Below are positions 1 through 8,284 of a stretch of DNA of 64,000 nt, in pieces. Position 1 is the stretch's first letter, and each line of letters begins with the position of its first letter. The position numbers and the translations under genes are program-made. The stretch is from CAIWHR01 sp963788185 (GTDB lineage: Bacteria > Pseudomonadota > Gammaproteobacteria > Burkholderiales > Casimicrobiaceae), in NCBI GenBank assembly GCA_963788185.1, contig CAWBGE010000017.1, positions 682,001-746,000 on the forward strand, written 5' to 3'. Below the pieces are notes generated by a model. The model worked only from the letters and a program-made list of their open reading frames with translations, was not told the DNA's origin and did no database searches.

Positions 1-1
1 C

Positions 2-94
2 GTGCGCCAGTTCGACGATTTTCTCGTCACCGTGCTGGGCGAGGTGCCGGCGGTGACCGTGCGCCAGATTGCGTCGTCGGTCGCGCGGCGCTGA
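2..94 (+). CDS. C-terminal end of a MucB/RseB-type sigma-E regulator (partial)
   Basis: The last 30 codons of a gene entering from the left edge, ending in TGA. The peptide includes the stretch GEVPAVTVRQIASSV, which resembles the end of the periplasmic sigma-E regulator RseB/MucB. That protein is normally encoded just upstream of mucD in beta- and gammaproteobacteria, so family resemblance and position agree. RseB binds the anti-sigma factor RseA and senses mislocalised lipoprotein or LPS. Only the tail is visible, so no domain can be checked. A 65-base gap separates it from mucD. Confidence 0.65.
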   Translation: MRQFDDFLVTVLGEVPAVTVRQIASSVARR

Positions 95-159
95 CGCGCG
101 GCATCGCTGCTGCCGATCCTTTCATCCGTTACTTTCGCCGTTACCGAAGAAGGCATTCC

Positions 160-1608
160 ATGATCGTTCGCCGTCGCAGTGTCATTCTCGCTGGCGCATT
201 CGCAGCGCTGCTTGCCGCGTTCGCCGCCGTGGCGCCTTCCGCCGTCGCTCAGACGCGCGGCGGCTCCCTGCCGGATTTCACCGAGCTCTACGACCGGAAC
301 GGACCGGCTGTCGTCAGCATCGACGTCACGCAGAAGGCACGCTCGCCGCGCGCGATGCCCGAGCTCTCCGAGGACGATCCGTTCTACGAGTTCTTCCGCC
401 GCTTCGGGCAGATTCCGCGCCCGCGCAACATGCCTGAGCGCGACGCGCAGTCGGTCGGCTCGGGTTTCATCATCTCCAGCGACGGCTACCTCATCACCAA
501 CGCGCACGTCGTCGACGGCGCCGACGAGGTCAAGGTCAACCTGTCGGACAAGCGCGAGTTCAAGGCCAAGGTGATCGGCACCGACAAGCGGACCGACGTC
601 GCATTGTTGAAGATCGAGGCCAAGGACCTGCCCAGGGTGACGATCGGCGATCCCGACAAGCTCAAGGTGGGCGAGTGGGTCGTCGCCATCGGCAAGCCCT
701 TCGGACTCGACAACACGATGACCGCAGGCATCGTCAGCGCCAAGGGGCGCGACCTGCCTCAGGAAAACCTCGTCCCGTACATTCAGACCGACGCCGCGAT
801 CAACCCGGGCAATTCCGGCGGTCCGCTGTTCAACCTGAAAGGCGAGGTCGTCGGCATCAATTCGCTGATCTTCTCGCGATCCGGCGGGTTCATGGGGCTT
901 GCCTTTGCGATCCCGATCGACATCGCGATGAACGCCGCCAATCAGATCAAGGACAAAGGCCGCGTCACGCGCGGCCGCATCGGCGTCCAGATCCAGGAAG
1001 TGAGCAAGGAGACGGCCGAGGCGTTCGGCTTGCCGAAGCCGTCGGGTGCGCTCGTCAACTCGGTCGAGAAGGGCGGGCCGGCCGACAAGGCCGGCGTCGA
1101 AGCCGGCGACATCATCGTCAAGGTCGATGGTCGCGACGTCAAGACTTCCGCCGAACTGCCGCGGATCATCACTGTCGTCCGCCCCGGAACCAAGGTGACG
1201 CTGACCGTCTGGCGCAAGGGCGCCTCGCGCGAGATCGCGGTCACCGTGGCCGAGATGAAGGAAGAAGCGCCGGGGGCGCAACCGCGGCGCGGCGCCGTGC
1301 CCAAGGAGAAGGCCAAGCCCAACCGCATGGGGCTCGTGCTCTCCGACCTCACCGACGAACAGAAGAAGGAACTCGAGATCAAGAGCGGCGTGCTGGTCGA
1401 CGACGTGACGCCGGGGGTGCGCGGCAACGTGCAGCCGGGCGACGTGATCCTCGCCGTCATCAACCGGGGACAGAGCACCGAGGCGCGTTCCGCCGAGCAG
1501 CTCAACGGCGTGCTGGCCAAGCTCGAAAAGGGGGCATCGGTGACGCTGCGCCTCAAGCGCGGCGAGCAGGAGTTCTTCTCCACCTTGCGCCTCAACAACG
1601 GTGACTGA
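160..1608 (+). CDS. mucD: Periplasmic serine protease MucD/DegP family
   Basis: A 482-residue HtrA-family protease and chaperone that degrades misfolded envelope proteins. An N-terminal signal peptide (about residues 1-30, ending AVAQ) sends it to the periplasm. The catalytic triad is visible: His116 in TNAHVVDG, Asp146 in TDVALL and Ser219 in NPGNSGGP. Two PDZ domains follow at about residues 265-360 and 395-480, the normal DegP/DegQ/MucD architecture and length. Its place behind the mucB tail fits the sigma-E/AlgU envelope-stress locus. Its stop overlaps the next gene by 8 bases, which suggests translational coupling. A GAAG-type ribosome site precedes the ATG. Confidence 0.95.
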   Translation: MIVRRRSVILAGAFAALLAAFAAVAPSAVAQTRGGSLPDFTELYDRNGPAVVSIDVTQKARSPRAMPELSEDDPFYEFFRRFGQIPRPRNMPERDAQSVGSGFIISSDGYLITNAHVVDGADEVKVNLSDKREFKAKVIGTDKRTDVALLKIEAKDLPRVTIGDPDKLKVGEWVVAIGKPFGLDNTMTAGIVSAKGRDLPQENLVPYIQTDAAINPGNSGGPLFNLKGEVVGINSLIFSRSGGFMGLAFAIPIDIAMNAANQIKDKGRVTRGRIGVQIQEVSKETAEAFGLPKPSGALVNSVEKGGPADKAGVEAGDIIVKVDGRDVKTSAELPRIITVVRPGTKVTLTVWRKGASREIAVTVAEMKEEAPGAQPRRGAVPKEKAKPNRMGLVLSDLTDEQKKELEIKSGVLVDDVTPGVRGNVQPGDVILAVINRGQSTEARSAEQLNGVLAKLEKGASVTLRLKRGEQEFFSTLRLNNGD

Positions 1609-1942
1609 CCGCTGTCCGGCGCCAGGGGACGAGGGCCGCCGGCCGCCGGCGGTGGTACTGACGCTCCTCTACCGGGCCTACTGCCATCTCTGCGACGAGA
1701 TGCTCGACGCGCTGCGTCCGCTGGTCCGCACCTATGCGGCCTCGATCGAGGTCGTCGACGTCGACCGCCCCGAGCATGCGGCGCTGGAGCGGGAATGGGG
1801 CGAGCGCGTGCCGGTGCTGTTTCGCGGCGCGCCGGTGGCGACGAACGAACTTTGCCACTACCGCCTCGATGCCCCACGCGTCGAGGCGGCGCTGGCGGTC
1901 GCGAGCCAACCCGAACTCGCGTCGCCGGGGAAAATCCGCTAA
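1601..1942 (+). CDS. Glutaredoxin-like thiol-disulfide protein (DUF836 type)
   Basis: A 113-residue protein with a GTG start inside the end of mucD. A thioredoxin-fold beginning (VLTLLYRAYCHLCDEM) carries the CxxC redox pair of the glutaredoxin-like DUF836 family, at Cys29 and Cys32. It also has a VPVLF strand typical of the cis-proline region. This small protein commonly sits between mucD and lepA in betaproteobacteria. Its substrate is unknown. The overlap with mucD suggests one transcript; a strong hairpin with a T tract follows its stop. An extension of about 17 residues precedes the fold, so the true start could lie slightly downstream. Confidence 0.85.
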   Translation: MTDRCPAPGDEGRRPPAVVLTLLYRAYCHLCDEMLDALRPLVRTYAASIEVVDVDRPEHAALEREWGERVPVLFRGAPVATNELCHYRLDAPRVEAALAVASQPELASPGKIR

Positions 1943-1945
1943 AAT
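1940..1945 (+). promoter_or_regulatory. Possible -10 element ahead of lepA
   Basis: TAAAAT in a locally AT-rich stretch (AAAATCCGCTAAAATTC), overlapping the stop codon of the glutaredoxin-like gene. No good -35 hexamer is visible. If it is used, the lepA leader would be about 55 bases long and would contain the 9-bp hairpin. Confidence 0.35.
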
Positions 1946-1965
1946 TCAACGTTCTTTCCCGCACG

Positions 1966-1990
1966 AAAGGGCACGGTAGGTGCCCTTTTC
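1966..1990 (+). terminator. Hairpin plus T tract between the mucD unit and lepA
   Basis: A perfect 9-bp stem (AAAGGGCAC, loop GGTAG, GTGCCCTTT) followed by TC. It resembles a rho-independent terminator for the mucD–glutaredoxin unit. It lies only about 15 bases before the lepA start codon, so it would sit inside the lepA leader if transcription reads through or starts upstream. A possible -10 (TAAAAT, 1940-1945) lies before the hairpin. Confidence 0.6.
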
Positions 1991-2004
1991 CTTTGATCGG
2001 CCCC

Positions 2005-3798
2005 ATGCATCGCATTCGCAACTTCTCCATCATCGCCCACATCGACCACGGCAAGTCGACGCTCGCCGACCGATTCATCCATCGTTGCGGCGGCCTCTCC
2101 GATCGCGAGATGGAAGAGCAGGTGCTCGATTCCATGGATCTCGAGCGCGAACGGGGGATCACCATCAAGGCGCAGACGGCGGCGCTTTCCTACAAGGCCC
2201 GCGACGGCGAGACCTATCAGCTGAACCTCATCGACACCCCCGGGCACGTGGACTTCGCGTACGAGGTTTCGCGCTCGCTCGCCGCCTGCGAAGGCGCGCT
2301 GCTGGTCGTCGACGCATCGCAGGGCGTCGAGGCGCAGACGGTCGCGAACTGCTACACGGCCATCGAGCAGGGCGTCACGGTGGTGCCGGTGCTGAACAAG
2401 ATCGATCTCCCCTCCGCCGAGCCCGAACGCGTGATCGAGGAGATCGAGGACATCATCGGCATCGACGCCCAGGATGCCGTGCATGCCAGCGCCAAGATGG
2501 GGCTCGGGATCGACGACATACTCGAAGCCGTGATCGCCCGCGTGCCTGCGCCGAAGGGGGACCCGGAAGCGCCGCTGGCGGCGCTGATCATCGATTCCTG
2601 GTTCGACAACTATGTCGGGGTGGTGATGCTGGTGCGCGTCGTGCAAGGGCGGTTGAAGCCTCGCGACAAGATCCAGCTGATGTCCACGGGCGCCACCTAC
2701 GGCTGCGAGCAGGTGGGCGTGTTCACGCCCAAGGCGGTGAGCCGCGACGTGCTCTCCGCCGGCGGCGTCGGGTTCATCATCGCCGGCATCAAGGAGATCG
2801 ACGCCGCGAAGGTCGGCGACACGGTGACGCTTGCCAGCCGGCCCGCGCCCTCGCCGCTGCCCGGCTTCAAGGACGTCAAGCCGCAGGTGTTCGCGGGCCT
2901 CTATCCGGTCGAGTCGAACCAGTACGAGGCACTGCGCGACGCGCTCGGCAAGCTCAAGCTCAACGACGCGTCGCTGCACTACGAGCCCGAGGTCTCGCCT
3001 GCGCTGGGCTTCGGCTTCCGCTGCGGTTTCCTGGGCCTGCTGCACATGGACATCGTCCAGGAGCGGCTCGAGCGCGAATACGACATGGACCTCATCACGA
3101 CGGCGCCGACCGTCGTCTACCAGGTCCTGCTGCGCGACGGGACGGTGCTCGAGATCGAGAACCCGTCGAAGCTGCCGGACCTCTCCCGCGTCGAGGAGAT
3201 CCGCGAGCCGATCATCACGGCGACGATCCTGATGCCGCAGGAATACGTTGGTCCGGTGCTCACGCTGTGCACCGAGAAGCGTGGCACGCAGAAGAACATG
3301 CTTTATCTGGGCCGCCAGGTGATGCTCACCTACGAACTGCCGATGGCCGAGGTGGTGATGGATTTCTTCGACCGCCTGAAATCGGTTTCGCGCGGCTACG
3401 CGTCGCTCGACTACGAGTTCAAGGAGTTCCGTGTCGCCGACGTCGTGAAGCTGGACATCCTGATCAACAGCGAACGCGTGGACGTGCTGTCGATCATGGT
3501 CCACCGCTCGGTCGCGATCCATCGCGGGCGCGAGGTCGCGTCCAAGATGCGCTCGCTGATACCGCGACAGATGTTCGACGTCGCGGTGCAGGCGTCGATC
3601 GGCGCCCAGATCATCGCCCGCGAGACGATCAAGGCCATGCGCAAGAACGTCCTCGCCAAGTGCTATGGCGGCGACATCTCGCGCAAGAAGAAGCTGCTGG
3701 AGAAGCAGAAGGCCGGCAAGAAGCGGATGAAATCCGTCGGCAGCGTCGAGATTCCGCAGGAGGCGTTTCTGGCCATCCTGCAGGTGGGGGACAAGTGA
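2005..3798 (+). CDS. lepA: Elongation factor 4 (LepA) GTPase
   Basis: A ribosome-associated GTPase proposed to act on stalled or mistranslocated ribosomes. The start ATG (MHRIRNFSIIAHIDHGKS) gives 597 residues, the usual LepA length; longer in-frame readings extend into the upstream gene. G1 is AHIDHGKST at 11-19, followed by DTPGHVDF and NKIDLP. The C-terminal half has the LepA-specific CTD ending in KRMKSVGSVEIPQEAFLAIL. lepB follows after a 148-base gap, the conserved lepA–lepB pairing. No clear Shine-Dalgarno is visible because the region before the start is the T-rich end of the hairpin. Confidence 0.97.
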   Translation: MHRIRNFSIIAHIDHGKSTLADRFIHRCGGLSDREMEEQVLDSMDLERERGITIKAQTAALSYKARDGETYQLNLIDTPGHVDFAYEVSRSLAACEGALLVVDASQGVEAQTVANCYTAIEQGVTVVPVLNKIDLPSAEPERVIEEIEDIIGIDAQDAVHASAKMGLGIDDILEAVIARVPAPKGDPEAPLAALIIDSWFDNYVGVVMLVRVVQGRLKPRDKIQLMSTGATYGCEQVGVFTPKAVSRDVLSAGGVGFIIAGIKEIDAAKVGDTVTLASRPAPSPLPGFKDVKPQVFAGLYPVESNQYEALRDALGKLKLNDASLHYEPEVSPALGFGFRCGFLGLLHMDIVQERLEREYDMDLITTAPTVVYQVLLRDGTVLEIENPSKLPDLSRVEEIREPIITATILMPQEYVGPVLTLCTEKRGTQKNMLYLGRQVMLTYELPMAEVVMDFFDRLKSVSRGYASLDYEFKEFRVADVVKLDILINSERVDVLSIMVHRSVAIHRGREVASKMRSLIPRQMFDVAVQASIGAQIIARETIKAMRKNVLAKCYGGDISRKKKLLEKQKAGKKRMKSVGSVEIPQEAFLAILQVGDK

Positions 3799-3946
3799 TT
3801 CGCGCGCTTCGCCGCTGCTGTGACGGGATGCCGTTTCAGGGGGCCGGATCGCGGCCGGCGGGCGCTGGCACCGCACTCCCGGATGCGACAATGTCACCGG
3901 CCGCGCAATCCCCGCACCGCCCCGTCCGACCCGAGACTCTACGACA

Positions 3947-4774
3947 ATGAACTTTGCGCTGATCCTCTTCCTTGCCACGCTCGTCACCGGGATCATGGTG
4001 CTGGCGGACCGCCTCGTCCTGGCCCGGCGGCGTGCGGTCGGCGCACCCGAGCCGTGGTGGATCGAGTACCCGAAGAGCTTCTTTCCGGTGCTGCTGATCG
4101 TGTTCCTGCTGCGCTCCTTTCTCGCCGAGCCGTTCAAGATCCCCTCGTCGTCGATGCGGCCGACGCTCGAGGTGGGCGACTTCATCCTGGTCAACAAGTT
4201 CACCTACGGGATCAGGCTGCCGATCATCGAGCGCAAGATCATTCCCGTCGGCAACCCGCAGCGGGGCGATGTCGTCGTCTTCCGCTACCCGGTGAACCCG
4301 TCGCAGGATTTCATCAAGCGGGTCATCGGCGTCGGCGGCGACGAGATTGTCTACCGCGACAAGCAGCTTACCGTCAACGGCAAGCCCTGGAGCCAGGCGC
4401 CCGACGGCTCGTACAGCTACCTCGAGGGCCTGCGCTTCGAGACCACCGAGCGCTATCGCGAAGCGCCGGTCGGCGCGGATGCGCTGCCCGCGCACACGAT
4501 CGCGCGCACCCCGCAGGCGCAGCCGGTATACCAGCAGAACGTGCGTCCGTTTCCGGGTCGGGAGAACTGCGACTACAATGACCGCGGGTTCGTCTGCCGC
4601 GTTCCGCAGGATCACTACTTCATGATGGGCGACAACCGGGACAACAGCGACGACAGCCGCTACTGGGGATTCGTGCCCGACGATCACATTCGCGGACGCG
4701 CCTTCTTCGTGTGGTTCAACTGGGACGACATCAGCAGTCTCGCTTTCAAGCGAGTCGGATCGGGCATACGCTAA
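3947..4774 (+). CDS. lepB: Signal peptidase I
   Basis: A 275-residue inner-membrane protease that cleaves Sec and Tat signal peptides. It has two N-terminal membrane segments (about 1-22 and 46-62). The catalytic Ser69 lies in PSSSMRPTL and the general-base Lys124 in FIKRVIGVGGDE. The C-terminal box MGDNRDNSDDSR is present. This is the normal S26 family layout with the periplasmic catalytic domain after TM2. It follows lepA and precedes the DUF4845 gene by only 14 bases, so it probably shares a transcript with the rnc-era genes. Confidence 0.97.
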   Translation: MNFALILFLATLVTGIMVLADRLVLARRRAVGAPEPWWIEYPKSFFPVLLIVFLLRSFLAEPFKIPSSSMRPTLEVGDFILVNKFTYGIRLPIIERKIIPVGNPQRGDVVVFRYPVNPSQDFIKRVIGVGGDEIVYRDKQLTVNGKPWSQAPDGSYSYLEGLRFETTERYREAPVGADALPAHTIARTPQAQPVYQQNVRPFPGRENCDYNDRGFVCRVPQDHYFMMGDNRDNSDDSRYWGFVPDDHIRGRAFFVWFNWDDISSLAFKRVGSGIR

Positions 4775-4788
4775 CGGGGGCAGCATCA

Positions 4789-5154
4789 ATGGCGACGAAA
4801 CGCAGGCAGCACGGCCTTTCCATCATCGGTTTCCTGTTCGTTGCCGGTGTGCTCGCCGCGGCCGCGATGCTTGGCTTCCGGATCGCGCCTGCGGTCATCG
4901 AATACTATTCCGTAAGGCAGGCATTGTCGGATTCGCTGCAGGAGATTCGCGACCCGGGCAGTTCGATTTCGGAGGTGCGCCGCGCCTTCCAGAAGAAAGC
5001 CGATGCGGGCTACATCGAGTCGGTGCGCGCGAGCGACATCGAGATCGTGCGCGACAAGAATGCAATTCTCGCAACCGTGTCCTGGACGCGAAAACTGCAC
5101 CTCGTCGCCAACGCGAGCCTGTTGCTCGAATTCGAGGCGACGGCGACGCGCTGA
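4789..5154 (+). CDS. DUF4845 membrane-anchored protein
   Basis: A 121-residue protein with one N-terminal hydrophobic segment (about 11-31, GLSIIGFLFVAGVLAA), which looks like a type-IV-pilin-like or signal-anchor start, then a small soluble domain. Proteins of this type (DUF4845) regularly sit between lepB and rnc in betaproteobacteria. Their function is unknown. The ATG lies 14 bases after the lepB stop and 22 bases separate it from rnc, so it is part of the same cluster. Family assignment is from position, size and the pilin-like start. Confidence 0.85.
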   Translation: MATKRRQHGLSIIGFLFVAGVLAAAAMLGFRIAPAVIEYYSVRQALSDSLQEIRDPGSSISEVRRAFQKKADAGYIESVRASDIEIVRDKNAILATVSWTRKLHLVANASLLLEFEATATR

Positions 5155-5176
5155 GGCGCTTGCTCCGCCCGCAAGG

Positions 5177-5866
5177 ATGCCTTCATCAACGTGGCGTGAC
5201 CGCCTGGGTTACGCCTTCTCCGATCCCGCGCTGCTCGCCCAGGCGCTCACGCACCGGAGTCACGGGGCGCGGCACAACGAGCGACTCGAATTCGTCGGCG
5301 ACGCGGTGCTGAACTGTGTGGTGGCCGCTGCTCTGTACACGCGCTTTCCGGACCTGCCCGAGGGCGACCTGTCCCGGGTCCGCGCCAATCTCGTCAACCG
5401 CGACACGCTCGCCGGGCTCGCGCGCGAGCTCGGCCTCGGCGACGACATTCGCGTTGGCGAGGGCGAGAAGAAGGGGGGCGGAGGCGAGCGGCCGTCGATT
5501 CTGGCCGACGCGCTCGAGGCGATATTCGGCGCCGTTTTCACGGACCGCGGGTTCGATGCGGCGCGCGGCGTGATCGAGCACGTCTACGCGGACACGCTGG
5601 CACGGGCGGATCCCGGCGTGCTCGGCAAGGACCCCAAGACGCGCTTGCAGGAATGGCTGCAGGCGCGTCGCCTGGCGGTTCCGGAATACGTGGTCGGCGG
5701 CGTCGCCGGCGAGGCGCACGCGCAGACCTTCACCGTGCTGTGCCGGATCGCCGCGCTCGGCGTGGAGACCGCGGGGCGAGGCGCGAGCCGGCGCGCGGCG
5801 GAGCAGGCCGCGGCGGAAGACGCGCTGACACGGGTCGGCAGCGGCGCGGAGAACGCCGGTGGCTGA
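5177..5866 (+). CDS. rnc: Ribonuclease III
   Basis: A 229-residue double-strand-specific endoribonuclease for rRNA precursors and regulatory RNAs. The RNase III signature NERLEFVGDAVLN spans 34-46 and holds the catalytic acidic residues. A second acidic helix is ADALEAIFGAVFTD. A dsRNA-binding domain (DPKTRLQEWLQ … RRAAEQAAAEDAL) fills about residues 155-225. The ATG follows a GCAAGG purine run. Its last 8 bases overlap era, the widespread rnc-era arrangement. Confidence 0.96.
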   Translation: MPSSTWRDRLGYAFSDPALLAQALTHRSHGARHNERLEFVGDAVLNCVVAAALYTRFPDLPEGDLSRVRANLVNRDTLAGLARELGLGDDIRVGEGEKKGGGGERPSILADALEAIFGAVFTDRGFDAARGVIEHVYADTLARADPGVLGKDPKTRLQEWLQARRLAVPEYVVGGVAGEAHAQTFTVLCRIAALGVETAGRGASRRAAEQAAAEDALTRVGSGAENAGG

Positions 5867-6761
5867 TCCGCGCGTGCCGGCCAAGGCGTTCCGATGCGGC
5901 CACGTCGCCATCGTCGGGCGGCCCAACGTGGGCAAATCGACGCTGCTCAACCATCTGGTCGGAAGCAAGGTCAGCATCACATCCAAGAAGGCGCAGACGA
6001 CGCGCCACCGCGTCACCGGCATCCTGACGCTGCCGGACGCGCAGCTCATATTCGTCGACACACCCGGCTTCCAGACCCGGCATCGCTCGCGCCTCAACGA
6101 CCGGCTGAACCGCGTCGTGACGCAGAGCTTCGCCGGCATCGACGCCGTCGTCGTCGTCGTCGAAGCGGGGCGCACGACAGAGGCCGATCGTGCCGTCATA
6201 CGGCTGCTGCCGCGCGGCGCGCGTGCGATCGCGGCGCAGAACAAGATCGATGCCCTCGCCGACAAGAATGCGCTGCTGCCGCAGATGGCAGAGCTTGCCG
6301 CGCTCTATCCGTTTGCAGCCATCGTTCCCGTGAGCGCGGAAAAGGACCGCGCGCTGGACCAGCTGCAGGCGGCGCTTGCGGCAATGCTGCCCGAGGCGCC
6401 GCCGCTCTTCGACGAGGACGAGATCACCGATCGCGACGAGCGCTTCCTCGCCGCGGAATTCATCCGCGAGAAGATCTTCCGTCTCCTCGGCGACGAAGTC
6501 CCCTATGCGACGACGGTGGGCATCGACTCGTTCAAGCTCGAAGATGGCGTGCGGCGGATACTCGCCACCGTCTATGTCGATCGCGACAACCAGCGCGCCA
6601 TTCTCGTGGGCGCGGGCGGGCAGCAGATGAAGGCGATCGCGACGCGCGCCCGGTCCGACATGGAGCGGATGTTCGGCGGACCGGTCTTTCTCGAGGTCTG
6701 GGTCCGTGTCAAGCGCGGCTGGGCCGACGACGACGCGCAGTTGCAGCGTTTCGGCTACTGA
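5859..6761 (+). CDS. era: GTPase Era
   Basis: A 300-residue GTPase needed for 16S rRNA maturation and 30S assembly. G1 is GRPNVGKST (20-28), G3 is DTPGF, and an NKID motif is present at QNKIDAL. The C-terminal KH RNA-binding domain has the typical VGAGGQQMKAIATRAR stretch. Translation starts at a GTG inside the end of rnc. recO begins 16 bases after its stop. Confidence 0.96.
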   Translation: MADPRVPAKAFRCGHVAIVGRPNVGKSTLLNHLVGSKVSITSKKAQTTRHRVTGILTLPDAQLIFVDTPGFQTRHRSRLNDRLNRVVTQSFAGIDAVVVVVEAGRTTEADRAVIRLLPRGARAIAAQNKIDALADKNALLPQMAELAALYPFAAIVPVSAEKDRALDQLQAALAAMLPEAPPLFDEDEITDRDERFLAAEFIREKIFRLLGDEVPYATTVGIDSFKLEDGVRRILATVYVDRDNQRAILVGAGGQQMKAIATRARSDMERMFGGPVFLEVWVRVKRGWADDDAQLQRFGY

Positions 6762-6777
6762 TCTCCCGGGGAGAGGC

Positions 6778-7533
6778 ATGGCCCCGAGAGCCCATTCCCA
6801 GCGCCGCGACGACCAGCCTGCGTTCGTGCTCCACACCTGGCCCTATCGCGAGACCAGCGCCATCGTCGAGGCGTTCACGCCTGATTTCGGCCGTGTCGCG
6901 ATGGTCGCGCGTGGCGCCCGGCGTCCTCGGTCCGAGATGCGCGGGTTGCTGCAGGCATTCCAGCCGCTGCTGTTGTCCTGGTCCGGTCAGGCGGAACTGA
7001 AGACATTGATTCGTGCCGAGTGGCGCGGTGGCCTGCCGCTCGTGCACGGATCGGCGCTGCTGTGCGGTTTCTACCTCAACGAGCTGCTGCTGAAGCTGCT
7101 CGCACGCGAGGATTCGCACCCGCAGCTCTACGCCGCCTACGAGGCCGCGCTGGCCGAGCTTGCGGCCGGAGGCGAGCAGGCGGCGCTGTTGCGGCGGTTC
7201 GAGCTGGGTCTGCTCGCCGAGCTGGGCTATGCGCCGCCTCTCGTGCGCGACGCCGACACCGGCATGCCGCTCGATCCCGCGCAGCGCTACCATTACGTCT
7301 TCGATCGCGGACCGCGTCGGATCGCGGAGTCCGGCGGCGCGTCGGGTCCGGTCGTGCGCGGCTCGACGTTGCTGGCACTGGCCGGCGGCCGCTATCCAGA
7401 CGCCGAGACGGCGGCCGAGGCCAAGCGCCTGATGCGCGAGGTCCTCGACCATCATCTCGAACAGCGCGGCATCGAGAGCCGCCGCGTGGTTCAGGACCTG
7501 CAGGCTCTCGACGATGAGCGGGACCAGCGATGA
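6778..7533 (+). CDS. recO: DNA repair protein RecO
   Basis: A 251-residue recombination mediator that helps load RecA with RecR. An N-terminal OB-like region starts with FVLHTWPYRETSAIVEAFT, followed by GVARG-like VARGARRPRSEMRG and a mostly helical C-terminal half. The zinc-binding cysteine cluster found in some RecO proteins is absent, as in E. coli RecO. I chose the ATG at the first base because GGGGAGAGGC lies just before it; an in-frame upstream start would run into era. Its stop overlaps pdxJ as ATGA. Confidence 0.93.
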   Translation: MAPRAHSQRRDDQPAFVLHTWPYRETSAIVEAFTPDFGRVAMVARGARRPRSEMRGLLQAFQPLLLSWSGQAELKTLIRAEWRGGLPLVHGSALLCGFYLNELLLKLLAREDSHPQLYAAYEAALAELAAGGEQAALLRRFELGLLAELGYAPPLVRDADTGMPLDPAQRYHYVFDRGPRRIAESGGASGPVVRGSTLLALAGGRYPDAETAAEAKRLMREVLDHHLEQRGIESRRVVQDLQALDDERDQR

Positions 7534-8276
7534 CCGAACTTGGCGTCAACATCGATCACGTCGCGACTCTGCGGCAGGCGCGGCGCACCTACGAACCCGA
7601 TCCCGTGTGGGCGGCGGTCGAGGCGCATCTGGGGGGCGCCGACGGCATCACCGTGCATCTGCGCGAGGACCGCCGCCACATCCAGGACGAGGACGTGCGC
7701 CGGTTGCGCGATCTCGTCCACATCAAGCTCAACCTCGAAATGGCCGCCACGCCGGAAATGGTGGGAATCGCGTGCGCCCTGAAGCCCGAAATGGCGATGC
7801 TGGTGCCCGAGGGTCGGCACGAGATCACGACCGAAGGCGGACTCGATGTGGTCGGGCAGGAGGCCAAGCTCTCCCGAGTGGTCGCCGAACTGGCCGCTGC
7901 CGGCATCATGACCAGCGTGTTCATCGATGCGGAGTTGCCGCAGGTCGAGGCCTCGGCGCGCATCGGCGCCCGCGTGTGCGAGATTCATACCGGTCCCTAT
8001 GCGCACGCCTTCCACGCCCGCGGTCGCGACCCGGAGAGCCCGGCGGTCGTCGCCGAGCTGGCGAAGATACGCGCGGCCGGCGCGGCGGTCCGTGCGGCCG
8101 GCATGCGCTTCAATGCGGGGCATGCGCTCAATTATTTCAACGTGCAGCCAGTGGCCGCGCTGCCAGGCATTCGCGAACTGCACATCGGCCACGCGATCGT
8201 CGCGCGTTCGGTCTTCACCGGCCTGCGGGAGGCTGTGCGCCAGATGAAGGCGCTGATCCGCGAGACGGCGAGGTGA
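7530..8276 (+). CDS. pdxJ: Pyridoxine 5'-phosphate synthase
   Basis: A 248-residue enzyme that condenses 3-amino-1-hydroxyacetone phosphate with deoxyxylulose 5-phosphate, the last ring-forming step of de novo vitamin B6 synthesis. Recognisable PdxJ motifs are GVNIDHVATLRQARR at the start, DGITVHLREDRRHI, EIHTGPYA and the terminal NAGHALNY and ELHIGHAIVARS stretches. It is a TIM barrel of normal length. It starts in a four-base ATGA overlap with recO. The acpS gene that often follows pdxJ is not here; nagZ comes directly. Confidence 0.97.
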   Translation: MTELGVNIDHVATLRQARRTYEPDPVWAAVEAHLGGADGITVHLREDRRHIQDEDVRRLRDLVHIKLNLEMAATPEMVGIACALKPEMAMLVPEGRHEITTEGGLDVVGQEAKLSRVVAELAAAGIMTSVFIDAELPQVEASARIGARVCEIHTGPYAHAFHARGRDPESPAVVAELAKIRAAGAAVRAAGMRFNAGHALNYFNVQPVAALPGIRELHIGHAIVARSVFTGLREAVRQMKALIRETAR

Positions 8277-8284
8277 AGCAGCGC

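Noticed and set aside
1939..4203. Long minus-strand open frame opposite lepA
   Set aside because: GC-rich codon bias keeps the antisense frame open; lepA and lepB are clearly coded on the other strand.
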